DNA of 47,882 bases, from assembly GCF_001418325.1 (NCBI RefSeq), contig NZ_LIPN01000088.1, positions 1 through 47,882 of the forward strand, read 5' to 3'. The position numbers and the translations under genes are program-made. Of the stretch, positions 35,611 through 45,000 are shown piece after piece (within the stretch, counting starts at the first letter, position 1; each line of letters starts with the position of its first letter). The notes under the pieces were generated by a model. That model did no database searches. It worked only from the letters and a program-made list of their open reading frames with translations, and had not been told where the DNA came from. Source of the DNA: Streptomyces atriruber (GTDB lineage Bacteria; Actinomycetota; Actinomycetes; Streptomycetales; Streptomycetaceae).

Positions 35611-36873
35611 TTACTTGGCGTCGGCCGCGGCCGACTCCGCCTTCTTCTGGAGGTCGCCGAGGATCTGCTTCGGGTCGTCGGAGACGGCCTTGCCGCCGGT
35701 CTTCTTCATCTCGGCGGAGACGACGTCCCACGAGGTGTCGCCCAGCGGGTAGAACTTGGCGTTCGGCAGCACCTGGAAGAAGGGCTCCAGGTCCTTGTGC
35801 TTGCCGCTGTCGGTCATCTGCTTCAGGGCGTCCTTGGTGACCGGCATGAGGTTGTACATCTCGTCGAACTTCAGCATCTTCTTGGAGTACGTGAAGTCCA
35901 GGAACTTCTTCACGCCCGCCTTCTCCGCGCCGCCGTCCTTGAACGCCATCATCCAGTCGGCGACACCGAGGGTGCTGTCGAGCGGGCCGGTCTTGCCGGG
36001 GATGGGCACGACTCCGTAGTCGACCTTGCCCTCCTTGGCCATCTGGATCAGGCTCGGGTGGCCGTTGAGCATGCCGACCTTGCCCGCCGCGAAGTCCGCG
36101 AAGGCGGTCTTGCGGTCCGTGGAGGCCGGGTTGGGGTAGGTCAGGCCGGGCTTGACCAGGTTGGTCTTGAGCCACTCGAAGGTCTCGACGTTCTTGGCGC
36201 TGTCGAGGGTGTACTTGCCGTCGGCGTCGGTGTAGCCGCCGCCGTTGCCGAGCTCCCACATCATCGACTCGCCCTGGGTCTCCTCGGGGCCGAGCGGCAG
36301 GGCGTAAGGGGTGTCGGCGGCCTTCTTGGCCTTGATCTTCTTCGCGGCGGCGGCGAGTTCGTCCCACGTCTTCGGCGGGTTCTTGACGCCGGCCTTCTTG
36401 AAGACGGCCTTGTTGTAGAACATCACGCGGCTGGAGGAGACCCACGGAATGCCGTACTCGGTGCCGTCGACCTCGCCGGCCTTGGCGAAGGACGGGATGA
36501 GGTTGTCGCGGGTCTCGCGCGAGAGGACCTCGTCCGCCTTGTACAGCAGGTCGTCGGCGACCTTGTCCGCATAGCCGCCGGTCTGCAGCAGATCGGGCTC
36601 GTTGCCCGCCTGGATCATGTTCTTGACGGACTTGTCGATCTCGTTCCAGTTGATGACCTGGACGTCGACCTTGTAGCCCTTGTTGGCCGCCTCGAATTCC
36701 TTCTTGACCTCGTTCCAGTACACCTTGGAGGCGTTGGAGGCCTTGTCGCCGTAGTCGGCGGCGACGAGCTTGATGGTCTTGCTGTCCCCGCTGTCACTGT
36801 CACCGCTGCAGGCGGTAAGTCCCAGAGCCATGGCGAGCGTTGCCGCACCGGTGGCGACTATTCGATTCCTCAT
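35611..36873 (-). CDS. DasA-like sugar-binding lipoprotein
   Basis: A 420-residue family 1 solute-binding lipoprotein. The signal peptide ends MALGLTAC with lipidated Cys22, and a short acidic Ser/Asp linker follows. The mature part (TIKLVAADYGDKASNASKVY, then EPDLLQTGGYADKVADDLLY and LGVADWMMAFKDGGAEKAGV) is of the type that binds chito-oligosaccharides such as DasA, as I recall the family. A dre-like DasR site lies 100 bases upstream, which supports an amino-sugar ligand. The ATG has GAAGGG 10 bases upstream. It is the first gene of the three-gene importer. Confidence 0.82.
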   Translation of the reverse strand: MRNRIVATGAATLAMALGLTACSGDSDSGDSKTIKLVAADYGDKASNASKVYWNEVKKEFEAANKGYKVDVQVINWNEIDKSVKNMIQAGNEPDLLQTGGYADKVADDLLYKADEVLSRETRDNLIPSFAKAGEVDGTEYGIPWVSSSRVMFYNKAVFKKAGVKNPPKTWDELAAAAKKIKAKKAADTPYALPLGPEETQGESMMWELGNGGGYTDADGKYTLDSAKNVETFEWLKTNLVKPGLTYPNPASTDRKTAFADFAAGKVGMLNGHPSLIQMAKEGKVDYGVVPIPGKTGPLDSTLGVADWMMAFKDGGAEKAGVKKFLDFTYSKKMLKFDEMYNLMPVTKDALKQMTDSGKHKDLEPFFQVLPNAKFYPLGDTSWDVVSAEMKKTGGKAVSDDPKQILGDLQKKAESAAADAK

Positions 36874-36972
36874 GCTGATTCAACCCTTCGACATCGGTGT
36901 CGACTTGAGCGCGTCCAGTCCGCACCCCTCGGCTCCGTGGCGCCGACACTACTCACGGCCCGATTCGCCTCG

Positions 36973-36988
36973 ACAGGCCTAGACCACT
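36973..36988. promoter_or_regulatory. DasR-operator-like (dre) site upstream of the DasA-like gene
   Basis: ACAGGCCTAGACCACT matches the dre consensus ACTGGTCTAGACCACT at 14 of 16 positions. It is centred about 107 bases before the ATG at 36873, after the ngcG stop. DasR is the GntR-family repressor of chitin and GlcNAc uptake in Streptomyces (established). Confidence 0.65.
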
Positions 36989-37023
36989 TTCGTAGCCAAC
37001 CTGAAATACCCTGCTCCACCTGG

Positions 37024-37917
37024 TCACTTGATGGCTCCCGCGGTCAGACCGGCCTGTACCTGTCGCTGGAAGACGGCATAGACGACGAGCACCGGAAGCA
37101 TGGCGATCGTCAGGCCCGCGAAGAGTGCTCCCCAGTCGCCCCGGTAGCCCTGCGAGACGGCCAGCGAGGCGAGTCCCTGCGGCAGTACGTAGCTCTGCTC
37201 GTCCTCGTTGTTGAGCAGCAGCGGGAGCAGGTACTGGTTCCACTGGCCGAGGAAGTTGAAGATCCCGATGCTGACGAGGCCGGGCTTGGCCATCGGCAGC
37301 ATGATCTGGAAGAACGTGCGGGTGTGCGAGGCCCCGTCGACCATCGCCGCCTCCTGCACGCCGGTCGGCAGCGTGCGGAAGAAGGAGGTCAGGAAGAAGG
37401 TGGTGAAGGGCAGGGAGTACGCGATGTACGCGATCATCAGGCCGGGCCGGGTGTCGAGGAGCCCGAAGTTCTCCATGACCGCGAACAGCGGCACCAGGGC
37501 GAGGATGACCGGGAACATCATGCCGCCCGCGAACAGCATGAAGATGAAGCGGTTGCCGGGGAAGGTGAAGCGGGCGATGACGTAGGCCGCCATCGAGCCG
37601 AGCAGCATGGTGCCGGTCAGGGAACCCGCGAGGATGATCAGCGAGTTGAGCGTGTACTGACCGATGTTCGCCTTGTTCCACGCGTTGGAGAAGTTCTCCC
37701 AGTGGAAGGAGGCGGGCCAGCCCATCGGGTCGCTGAGGATCTCGGCCGAGGGGCGGAACGCGGTGAGGGCGACCCAGATCAGGGGCCCGGCGGCGAGGAT
37801 CACCCACAGGATGAGGAAGGCGTGCGAGAAGACGTTGAGGGCGCCGCCCGTCTCCTTCTCGCGGCGGGGCGCGGAGGTGGTCTTCGGCTGAGGAGCGGTG
37901 GTGGTGGTCGTGGTCAT
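37024..37917 (-). CDS. ngcG: chitobiose/GlcNAc ABC transporter permease NgcG
   Basis: A 297-residue permease with six helices after a Thr-rich, Pro-containing N terminus. The EAA loop is QEAAMVDGASHTRTFFQIML. It is the third gene of the ngcEFG order and follows ngcF by 21 bases. The assignment rests on synteny with S. coelicolor SCO6005-SCO6007 and on the overall type of the three proteins. It would import N,N'-diacetylchitobiose or GlcNAc together with NgcE, NgcF and a shared ATPase encoded elsewhere. ATG start. Confidence 0.82.
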   Translation of the reverse strand: MTTTTTTAPQPKTTSAPRREKETGGALNVFSHAFLILWVILAAGPLIWVALTAFRPSAEILSDPMGWPASFHWENFSNAWNKANIGQYTLNSLIILAGSLTGTMLLGSMAAYVIARFTFPGNRFIFMLFAGGMMFPVILALVPLFAVMENFGLLDTRPGLMIAYIAYSLPFTTFFLTSFFRTLPTGVQEAAMVDGASHTRTFFQIMLPMAKPGLVSIGIFNFLGQWNQYLLPLLLNNEDEQSYVLPQGLASLAVSQGYRGDWGALFAGLTIAMLPVLVVYAVFQRQVQAGLTAGAIK

Positions 37918-37938
37918 GATGCAGTGACTCCCGCGGTC

Positions 37939-38988
37939 TCAGTATTCGATCCGGTCGCGGTTCCCGACCCGCATGACGATCAGGGAGAACGCCATGCTCA
38001 GGACGAGAAGGACGACGCCGATGGAGGTGGCGTAGCCGTACTGGCCGTCCCGGAAGCGTTCGTAGAGGAAGACCGGGGTCACCTTCAGGACGTGCGGCGG
38101 CACCATGACCAGGCAGATCGCGAAGGTGTCGAGCGCCTGGATGCCCATGTAGATCCAGCCGGTGCGCACCGTGTCCCAGATCAGCGGAAGGGTCACGTTG
38201 AAGAAGGTGCGGGCGCGGCCCGCGCCGTCGAGGAGCGCGGCCTCGTAGATGTCCTTGGGGATGGCGCCCATCGCCGCGGAGAACAACACCACGTAGAAGC
38301 CGATGAAGCTCCAGCTGATCACGGTGATCAAGGAGATGAGGCCGAGGGTCTGGTCGCCGCCGAGCCAGGCGGGTCCGTCGACGCCGACCTTGCCCAGACC
38401 GCCGTTGATCAGGCCGCTGTTGGTGTTGAAGACCCGGCCCCACACCACGGCGATGATGGCGACCGACAGGACCTGCGGGAAGAAGTAGACGACCTTGTAG
38501 ACGGACGATCCCGCGACGCCCGCGATGGCCCGCCCTCTGCGGTGCCGTCCGCCCGAGGTGATCATGTAGGCGAAGAACATGCCGAGGACGAGGGTGATGG
38601 CCGGGGCGATGACCAGCAGCAGCGTGCTGATCTTCAGGGAGTCCCAGAAGCGGTCGTCGTTCCACATCTTCTGGTAGTTGTCGAACCCGACGAAGTTCGC
38701 GACGGGGCCGCCGGACCAGTCGGTGAACGAGTAGTAGATCGCCTGGAGGAAGGGCGAGATCACGAACAGCGCGTAGAACGCGAGCGGCACGGCCAGGAAG
38801 CCCACGATGAAGCGGTACTTGTCGAGCGTGCGGTAGCGCCGGTCGTAGCGGACTCGCTCGGGGGTGAAGCGTGGTGGCAGCAGCACCGCCAGGACGAACA
38901 GCGGCAGGGACGGTGGGCCCGGTGGGGGCTTGCGTTCGGTCTGCTTCTTCGGAGGTGGCGTCTTGTCCACCCGGGTGTCGGTCTTCAC
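37939..38988 (-). CDS. ngcF: chitobiose/GlcNAc ABC transporter permease NgcF
   Basis: A 349-residue permease with about seven hydrophobic segments, longer than the usual MalF-type partner (about 300) because of a polar N-terminal ~60 residues rich in Lys and Pro. The EAA loop is YEAALLDGAGRARTFFNVTL. The GTG start at 38988 lacks a strong ribosome binding site. Expression may depend on the upstream gene and on the stem-loop between them. Confidence 0.82.
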   Translation of the reverse strand: MKTDTRVDKTPPPKKQTERKPPPGPPSLPLFVLAVLLPPRFTPERVRYDRRYRTLDKYRFIVGFLAVPLAFYALFVISPFLQAIYYSFTDWSGGPVANFVGFDNYQKMWNDDRFWDSLKISTLLLVIAPAITLVLGMFFAYMITSGGRHRRGRAIAGVAGSSVYKVVYFFPQVLSVAIIAVVWGRVFNTNSGLINGGLGKVGVDGPAWLGGDQTLGLISLITVISWSFIGFYVVLFSAAMGAIPKDIYEAALLDGAGRARTFFNVTLPLIWDTVRTGWIYMGIQALDTFAICLVMVPPHVLKVTPVFLYERFRDGQYGYATSIGVVLLVLSMAFSLIVMRVGNRDRIEY

Positions 38989-39044
38989 GCTGATCAGCCC
39001 CGCCCGCTCTTTCCCATGCCTACACGTGCTCGGTTACGTGCCGG

Positions 39045-39072
39045 GGTCCGGGACCGGTGACGGCCCCGGACC
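39045..39072 (-). terminator. stem-loop between ngcE and ngcF
   Basis: An 8-bp stem GGTCCGGG/CCCGGACC (39045-39052 with 39065-39072) begins 7 bases after the ngcE stop and lies in the 90-base gap before ngcF. Placement equals that of the hairpin between xylF and xylG. Confidence 0.6.
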
Positions 39073-39078
39073 GACTGG

Positions 39079-40512
39079 TCAGGCCTTCTTGATCTTGGTG
39101 ATGTCCGGGTCCTGCATGATCCGGTCGGAGGCCTTCTGCATGGTGTCCATCGCCTGCTTGGGCCCGATCTGGCCCTGCATGAACTTGTGGATCATGTTGT
39201 TGAAGTCCTCGCGGAACAGCTCGTTGTACCAGTCCATGAACTGGGGGATGACGATGTTCTCGCCGGCCGCCTTGATCGCCGCCTGGGCGCTCGCCGCGCC
39301 CGAGGGCAGCTGCTGGCCGTCGATGGCGCCCTTGACGACGGGCATCGAGCCGATCTCCTTGAAGAGATTGAGCGCGGCTTCCTTGCTGTACATCATCCGC
39401 AGCCACTCCAGGCCGCCCTGCCGGTTCTTGGCCTTCGCCGGGACGATGAAGGGCTCACCGGCCGGGGAGTAGAGCGTGCCGAACGGCATCTTGTCGCCGG
39501 AGTCGAGCGACGGGGTCGCGCCGACCTGCATCGCGAAGTCCTTCGGCGTGGTGTCCTTGGCCTCGTTCTCCACCCAGGAGCCGTTGGGCACGAAGAGGCA
39601 CTTGCCTTCCTTCGTCCACGCGGTCTGCATCTCGGTGTGCGCCTCGGTGCCGTCGAAGCCGGTCAGCACGTACTTCTTGGCGACCAGCTCCTCCCAGGCC
39701 TCGAAGACCTCCTTGACCGCCTCGTGCTTCCAGGCGTTGGGCTCCAGGTAGTCCATCGCCGTGGTGACGTCGCGGCCGCCGCGCTGGGCGAACATCGCGT
39801 ACATGCTGAAGAACATGTAGCGCGGGTGGCCGCCCGGGTAGCTCCAGCCGTGGATGCCCTTGGCCTTGGCCTTCTTGCAGACGGCGAGCATCTCGTCCCA
39901 GGTCTTGGGATAAGCGGAGTCGAGCCCGTCCTCAAGGAGCTTCTTGGAGTACCAGTTGCCGTACACGGTCAGCGCGATGTTGAGCTGGTAGCACTCCTTG
40001 CCGCCGAAGCGGCCCATCTGCTCGACGACCGGTACGAGGGTCTCGCGCACGGTGACGTTCGGGTCGTCCCACGAAGGCGCGTCGAGCACCTCGCTGAGGT
40101 CGGCGACCTGCTTGTTGTGCACCAGCTTGCCGGGGTTCATCTGGTCGGCGCCGGAGTTGTTGACGACGTCGGCGGTGGGCTTGCCGCGGACGATCTTCGG
40201 CTGGACCTGGGTGGCGATCTTCTCGGTGGGCTTCTGCTCGGGATCGGCCTTGGGGTACTTCTTGTCGTACATGTCCGTGACGAACTGGGCGTACTTGTCG
40301 CCGTACCCGCCGTTGAAGATGTAGACGGTGAGTCCGGCATCCTCCGCCACGCCGAGCGGATTCTTCTTGGTCTTGTCGCCCTTTTCGGCCTTGTTCTCCT
40401 CGCCGCCGCCGCTGGCGCACGAGGTGAGTGCCCCCACGGCAGGCACCGCGAGCAGCCCCGCGGCCGCGGCCCTCTTCATGACATCACGACGGTTGACGCT
40501 GGTGGATCCCAT
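39079..40512 (-). CDS. ngcE: chitobiose/GlcNAc-binding lipoprotein NgcE
   Basis: A 477-residue binding protein with a twin-arginine signal (NRRDVMKRAAAAGLLAVP, Arg8-Arg9) ending in the lipobox LTSC (Cys32), so a Tat-exported lipoprotein. The mature part contains YIFNGGYGDKYAQFVTDMYD and WSYPGGHPRYMFFSMYAMF. Length, Tat export and gene order agree with S. coelicolor NgcE (SCO6005), a chitobiose-binding protein (established, from memory). I chose the ATG at 40512, which has GAGGA 7 bases upstream. The longer frame upstream looks non-coding. A dre-like site lies 179 bases before the start. Confidence 0.86.
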   Translation of the reverse strand: MGSTSVNRRDVMKRAAAAGLLAVPAVGALTSCASGGGEENKAEKGDKTKKNPLGVAEDAGLTVYIFNGGYGDKYAQFVTDMYDKKYPKADPEQKPTEKIATQVQPKIVRGKPTADVVNNSGADQMNPGKLVHNKQVADLSEVLDAPSWDDPNVTVRETLVPVVEQMGRFGGKECYQLNIALTVYGNWYSKKLLEDGLDSAYPKTWDEMLAVCKKAKAKGIHGWSYPGGHPRYMFFSMYAMFAQRGGRDVTTAMDYLEPNAWKHEAVKEVFEAWEELVAKKYVLTGFDGTEAHTEMQTAWTKEGKCLFVPNGSWVENEAKDTTPKDFAMQVGATPSLDSGDKMPFGTLYSPAGEPFIVPAKAKNRQGGLEWLRMMYSKEAALNLFKEIGSMPVVKGAIDGQQLPSGAASAQAAIKAAGENIVIPQFMDWYNELFREDFNNMIHKFMQGQIGPKQAMDTMQKASDRIMQDPDITKIKKA

Positions 40513-41063
40513 GCTCAAGTCCTCGCCTTCTCCAGGACTCAGGCGGTGAACCGGACCCTCCCCGGCACCGCGGTGGTGTGAAGCTGGGCTCGTGCGCCGG
40601 GTTCTCTGACGGGAAAAGGCAGTTGACGTTCGACGCCCCCGCCCCAAAACCCCCGGGCCTGCGGCCGGTCGGACGGCCGGGCAGACGCGGACAGGTATAG
40701 TCCACTCGCGGCCGGGTGGGCAAGATCGAATACGACTTTGGACTGCAGCCTTTTCCGAGTTGAGACCTGCGACGATCCCCGGTCGGGGCCGGTGATGATC
40801 CCCGTCCGAACCTCTCGCACATCACCGCCGGAACCCGTGGACTTTCGCGCCGGTTTCCATGGACTTTCCCTCGCGCCACCCATGTGGCCGGACACGGAGC
40901 CGCCCCGCGCCCCGCACCCTCCCGTCCGAAACCGGACCGTCCCCTTCACGCCAACCCGTCGCGATCCCGTGTCCCCCGACAGGAGCGGGCCCGGCGATCA
41001 CCTGACAAAAGCGGTGCGGAGGATGTCGGGTGACCGGGACCGGTGTCGCCGCACGATGGGCGC
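40513..41063. other. intergenic region upstream of ngcE and the PhyH gene
   Basis: A 551-base stretch between divergent genes without a supported reading frame. It holds the dre-like site at 40691-40706 and two short direct-repeat pairs: GATCCCCG at 40774 and 40797, and GGACTTTC at 40839 and 40861. The repeats have 23- and 22-base periods, close to two helical turns. They could be regulator half-sites, but the evidence is slight. Confidence 0.55.
40691..40706. promoter_or_regulatory. DasR-operator-like (dre) site upstream of ngcE
   Basis: ACAGGTATAGTCCACT matches the dre consensus at 13 of 16 positions and keeps the GG-TA-CC geometry. It lies upstream of the ngcE start and resembles the site at 36973, which hints at joint control of both importers. 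Confidence 0.55.
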
Positions 41064-41834
41064 ATGGACGACACGACCTTGGTATCCCGCTTCCTCCGCG
41101 ACGGCTTCGTGAAGCTGACGGGCGCCGTCGCGCCGCGCGTGGCCGCGGACTGCGCGCGGCTGCTGTGGCGGGAGACGGGCTGCGACCCGGACGACCCGTC
41201 GACGTGGACGCGGCCCGTGCACTGGGTGCCCGGCATGGCGCAGGGACCGTTCGCCGCCGCGCCGAACTCCCCGGCGCTGCACCGCGCGTACGACCTGCTC
41301 GTCGGCGCGGGCCGCTGGGAGCCGCGCTACTCGCTGGGCACGTTCCCGTTGCGCTTCCCCCACGAGGAGGAGCCGGACGACGCGGGCTGGCACGTCGAGG
41401 GGAGCTATCTGCCGGAGGGCGAGAGCTGGTACTTCACCGATCTGCGCTCCCGGGGCCGGGCGCTGCTGATGCTGTTCCTGTTCAGCGAGGTCAGCGAGGA
41501 GGACTCCCCGACCCGGATCCGGGTCGGCTCCCACCTCGACGTGCCGAAGGTGCTGGAGAGGTACGGGGAGGACGGAGCGAGCGGACTGACCCTCGCGCCC
41601 GATCTGGTGGCCGCGTCCGACCACCGGCCGCTCGCCCTCGCCACCGGGTCCCCGGGCGATGTCTTCCTGTGCCATCCGTTCCTGGTGCACGCGGCCCAGC
41701 CGCACCACGGGGCGCGCCCGCGCTTCATGGCCCAGCCGCCCCTGCTCCCGGCCGCGCCGTACGAACTGGAGCGGGCCGACGGCGCGTACTCTCCGGTCGA
41801 GATCGCGATCCGCCGGGGCCTGGGGCTCCGCTGA
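41064..41834 (+). CDS. PhyH-family Fe(II)/2-oxoglutarate dioxygenase-like protein
   Basis: A 256-residue protein of the phytanoyl-CoA dioxygenase family, a double-stranded beta-helix fold. The first metal motif reads WHVEGSY (His110, Glu112), that is HxE instead of the common HxD. The distal His is probably His209 in FLVHAAQPHH, followed by Arg218 or Arg220 for 2-oxoglutarate. The substrate is unknown. ATG at 41064 is preferred over a GTG seven codons earlier, though no strong ribosome binding site is visible for either. A terminator follows. Confidence 0.78.
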   Translation: MDDTTLVSRFLRDGFVKLTGAVAPRVAADCARLLWRETGCDPDDPSTWTRPVHWVPGMAQGPFAAAPNSPALHRAYDLLVGAGRWEPRYSLGTFPLRFPHEEEPDDAGWHVEGSYLPEGESWYFTDLRSRGRALLMLFLFSEVSEEDSPTRIRVGSHLDVPKVLERYGEDGASGLTLAPDLVAASDHRPLALATGSPGDVFLCHPFLVHAAQPHHGARPRFMAQPPLLPAAPYELERADGAYSPVEIAIRRGLGLR

Positions 41835-41844
41835 CGGATCTCCA

Positions 41845-41868
41845 CGGGGCCGGGACACCCCGGCCCCG
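41845..41868. terminator. terminator after the PhyH gene
   Basis: A 10-bp perfect stem CGGGGCCGGG/CCCGGCCCCG with an ACAC loop, 10 bases beyond the stop codon. Confidence 0.65.
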
Positions 41869-41966
41869 CACCGGCCCCGCCCCTCCCCTACACCATCCCG
41901 ACCCCCGTCAACAGCCTTGACACCACTCGCCACTTGCCTCCCTACTAGACCTTGCGCAGCGATCGT

Positions 41967-41978
41967 GACAACGTTGTC
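41967..41978. promoter_or_regulatory. palindromic operator upstream of the GH92 gene
   Basis: The perfect 12-bp palindrome GACAACGTTGTC has a central CG and the form of LacI-family operators that control glycoside hydrolase genes in actinobacteria. It lies 24 bases before the GH92 start, where a bound repressor would block transcription. The cognate regulator is not in the window. Confidence 0.6.
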
Positions 41979-42002
41979 CAACCCGCAAGGAGGGGCTCGG
42001 GG

Positions 42003-45000
42003 ATGCCGCACTCGGTACGCCAACCGGCACGTAATACGGCACGCAGACCTCGTTTCAGACACCACCGTCCGCCCGGTCGAGGGCCCCGTTCCGCCGTGGC
42101 CGCGGGGACGTTGGCGATCGCGCTCGTCGTGGCGGCACAGGGGGCCGCCGTCGCCGAGCCCGACCGGCCGCCCCGCACGGACCGGGAGTTCTCCTCGTCC
42201 TTCGAGGACGGCCAGGCCCTGCCGGACTGGCTGAACACCGTCGAGACCGGGGCCGACGGCAAGAAGAAGTCCGCCGGGGTGAACGGCGAGTTCGGCTCCG
42301 GGCTGCCCGGCAGCGTGAACGACCACGTCACCGAGGTCCGGGCCAGCGGTGAGAACGCCGGGTCCGGCGAGGTCGCGGCGAACCTCGTCGACGGCGAGGC
42401 GACCAGCAAATGGCTGACGTTCGCGAAGGACGGCTGGGTCGAGTTCGACCTCGACGAGCCCGCCGAGGTCGTGACGTACGCACTGACCTCGGCCAACGAC
42501 CACGCCGAGCGCGACCCGAAGGACTGGGCCCTCAAGGGCTCGACGGACGGCAAGGACTGGAAGGTCCTCGACGAGCGGAAGGGGGAGACCTTCGACGGGC
42601 GCCACAAGACGAAGACGTACGACTTCGCCAAGCCGGAAGACGCCAAGGCCTACTCCCACTTCCGTCTCGACGTCACCGCCAACAACGGCGCGTCCGACGC
42701 CCTGCAACTCGCCGACGTGCAGCTGTCCGTCGGCGGCACCGAGGCCCCCGCGCCCGAGGACATGCTGAGCCTCGTGGACCGCGGCCCGAGCGGCTCCCCC
42801 ACCGCCAAGTCCGGTGCCGGGTTCACCGGGAAGCGCGCGCTGCGCTACGCGGGCAGCCACAAGGCGGACGGCCGCGGCTACTCGTACAACAAGGTCTTCG
42901 ACGTCAATGTGAAGGTCGGGAAGGACACCGAGCTCGGGTACCGCGTCTTTCCCTCGATGGCCGAGGGCGACCTCGACTACGCCGCCACGAACGTCTCCGT
43001 GGACCTCGCCTTCACCGACGGCACGTACCTGAGTGAGCTGAAGGCCGTCGACCAGCACGGGTTCCCGCTGACCCCGCAGGGGCAGGGCGACTCCAAGGTT
43101 CTGTACGTGAACCAGTGGAACAACGTCGACTCCCGCATCGGGCAGGTCGCGCGCGGCAAGACCGTCGACCGCGTCCTCATCGCGTACGACTCCCCCAAGG
43201 GCCCGGCGAAGTTCCGCGGCTGGCTCGACGACGTGTCACTGAAGGAGAAGGCCCCGGCGAAGCCGAAGGCGCACCTCTCCGACTACGCCGACACGCGGCG
43301 CGGCACCAACTCCAGCGGCGGCTTCTCGCGCGGCAACAACTTCCCCGCCACCGCGGTCCCGCACGGCTTCAACTTCTGGACGCCGGTGACCAACGCGGGC
43401 TCCCTGAGCTGGCTGTACGACTACGCGCGCGGCAACAACGCCGACAACCTGCCGACGATGCAGGCGTTCAGCGCGAGCCACGAGCCGAGCCCGTGGATGG
43501 GCGACCGGCAGACGTTCCAGCTGATGCCGTCCGTCGACAAGGACACCCCGAGCGCGTCCCGCACCAAGCGGGCGCTGCCGTTCCGGCACGAGAAGGAGAC
43601 GGCGCGCCCGCACTACTACGGCGTGACGTTCGAGAACGGCCTCAAGACCGAGATGGCGCCGACCGACCACGCCGCGATGATGAGGTTCACCTATCCCGGT
43701 GACGACGCGAGCGTCATCTTCGACAACGTCTCGGAGAAGGGCGGCCTGACCCTCGACAAGGAGAAGGGCATCGTCTCCGGCTACTCGGACGTCAAGTCCG
43801 GTCTGTCGGCCGGCGCCACGCGCCTCTTCGTCTACGGCACCTTCGACTCCCCCGTCACCGCGGGCGGCAAGCTGGAGGGCGGCGGTGGCGGCGACGTGAC
43901 GGGCTATCTGCGCTTCGAGCCCGGCAAGGACCGTACCGTCAACCTGCGCCTCGCCACGTCCCTCATCAGCCTGGACCAGGCGAAGGCGAACCTCGCCGAC
44001 GAGATACCGGCGGGCACCTCCTTCGACCGCGTCAAGGACCGCGCGCAGAAGCAGTGGGACGACATCCTCGGCAAGGTGGAGGTCGAGGGCGCGAGCGAGG
44101 GTCAGCGCACATCGCTCTACTCCAGCCTCTACCGCCTCTACCTGTACCCCAACTCCGGCTTCGAGAAGGTCGGGGCGAAGGGCGGCAAGGCGACGTACAA
44201 GTACGCCTCCCCGTTCTCGCCGCAGACCGGGCCCGACACCCCGACCCACACCGGCGCGAAGATCGTCGAGGGCAAGCCGTACGTCAACAACGGCTTCTGG
44301 GACACGTATCGCACGACGTGGCCCGCCTACTCCCTCCTCTCCCCGAAGAAGGCGGGTGAGCTGGTCGACGGCTTCGTGCAGCACTACAAGGACGGCGGCT
44401 GGACCTCGCGCTGGTCGTCGCCCGGCGCGGCGGACCTGATGACGGGCACGTCGTCCGACGTGGCGTTCGCCGACGCGTACACCAAGGGCGTGAAGTTCGA
44501 CGCGGAGGCCGCGTACGACGCCGCGCTGAAGAACGCGACCGTGGTCCCGCCCACTTCGGGCGTCGGCCGCAAGGGCATGAAGACGTCGCCGTTCCTCGGC
44601 TACACGCCCAGCGAGACGCACGAGGGCCTGTCGTGGGCCCTGGAGGGCTACCTCAACGACTACGGCATCTCCCGCATGGGAGCGGCCCTCTACAAGAAGA
44701 CGGGCAAGAAGCACTACAAGGAGGAGTCCGAGTACTTCCTCAACCGTGCCCGCGACTACGTGAACCTCTTCGACGGCAAGGCGGCGGGCGCAGGCACCGA
44801 CCCCGGCTTCTTCCAGGGCAAGGACACCAAGGGCGTCTGGCGGGTGCCTTCGGAGAAGTTCGACCCGCGCGTGTGGGGCCACGACTACACCGAGACCAAC
44901 GCCTGGGGTTACGCGTTCACCGCGCCGCAGGACTCGCGCGGTCTGGCGAACCTGTACGGCGGCCGCAAGGGTCTCGGCGACAAGCTCGACACGTACTTCG

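Noticed and set aside
36973..36988. dre-like site as a regulator of ngcG
   Set aside because: It lies downstream of the ngcG stop. Its position fits only the next gene, the DasA-like binding protein.
35599..39060. Open frame of 1153 codons on the plus strand
   Set aside because: It spans antisense across four transporter genes and their intergenic gaps, which no single real gene would do here.
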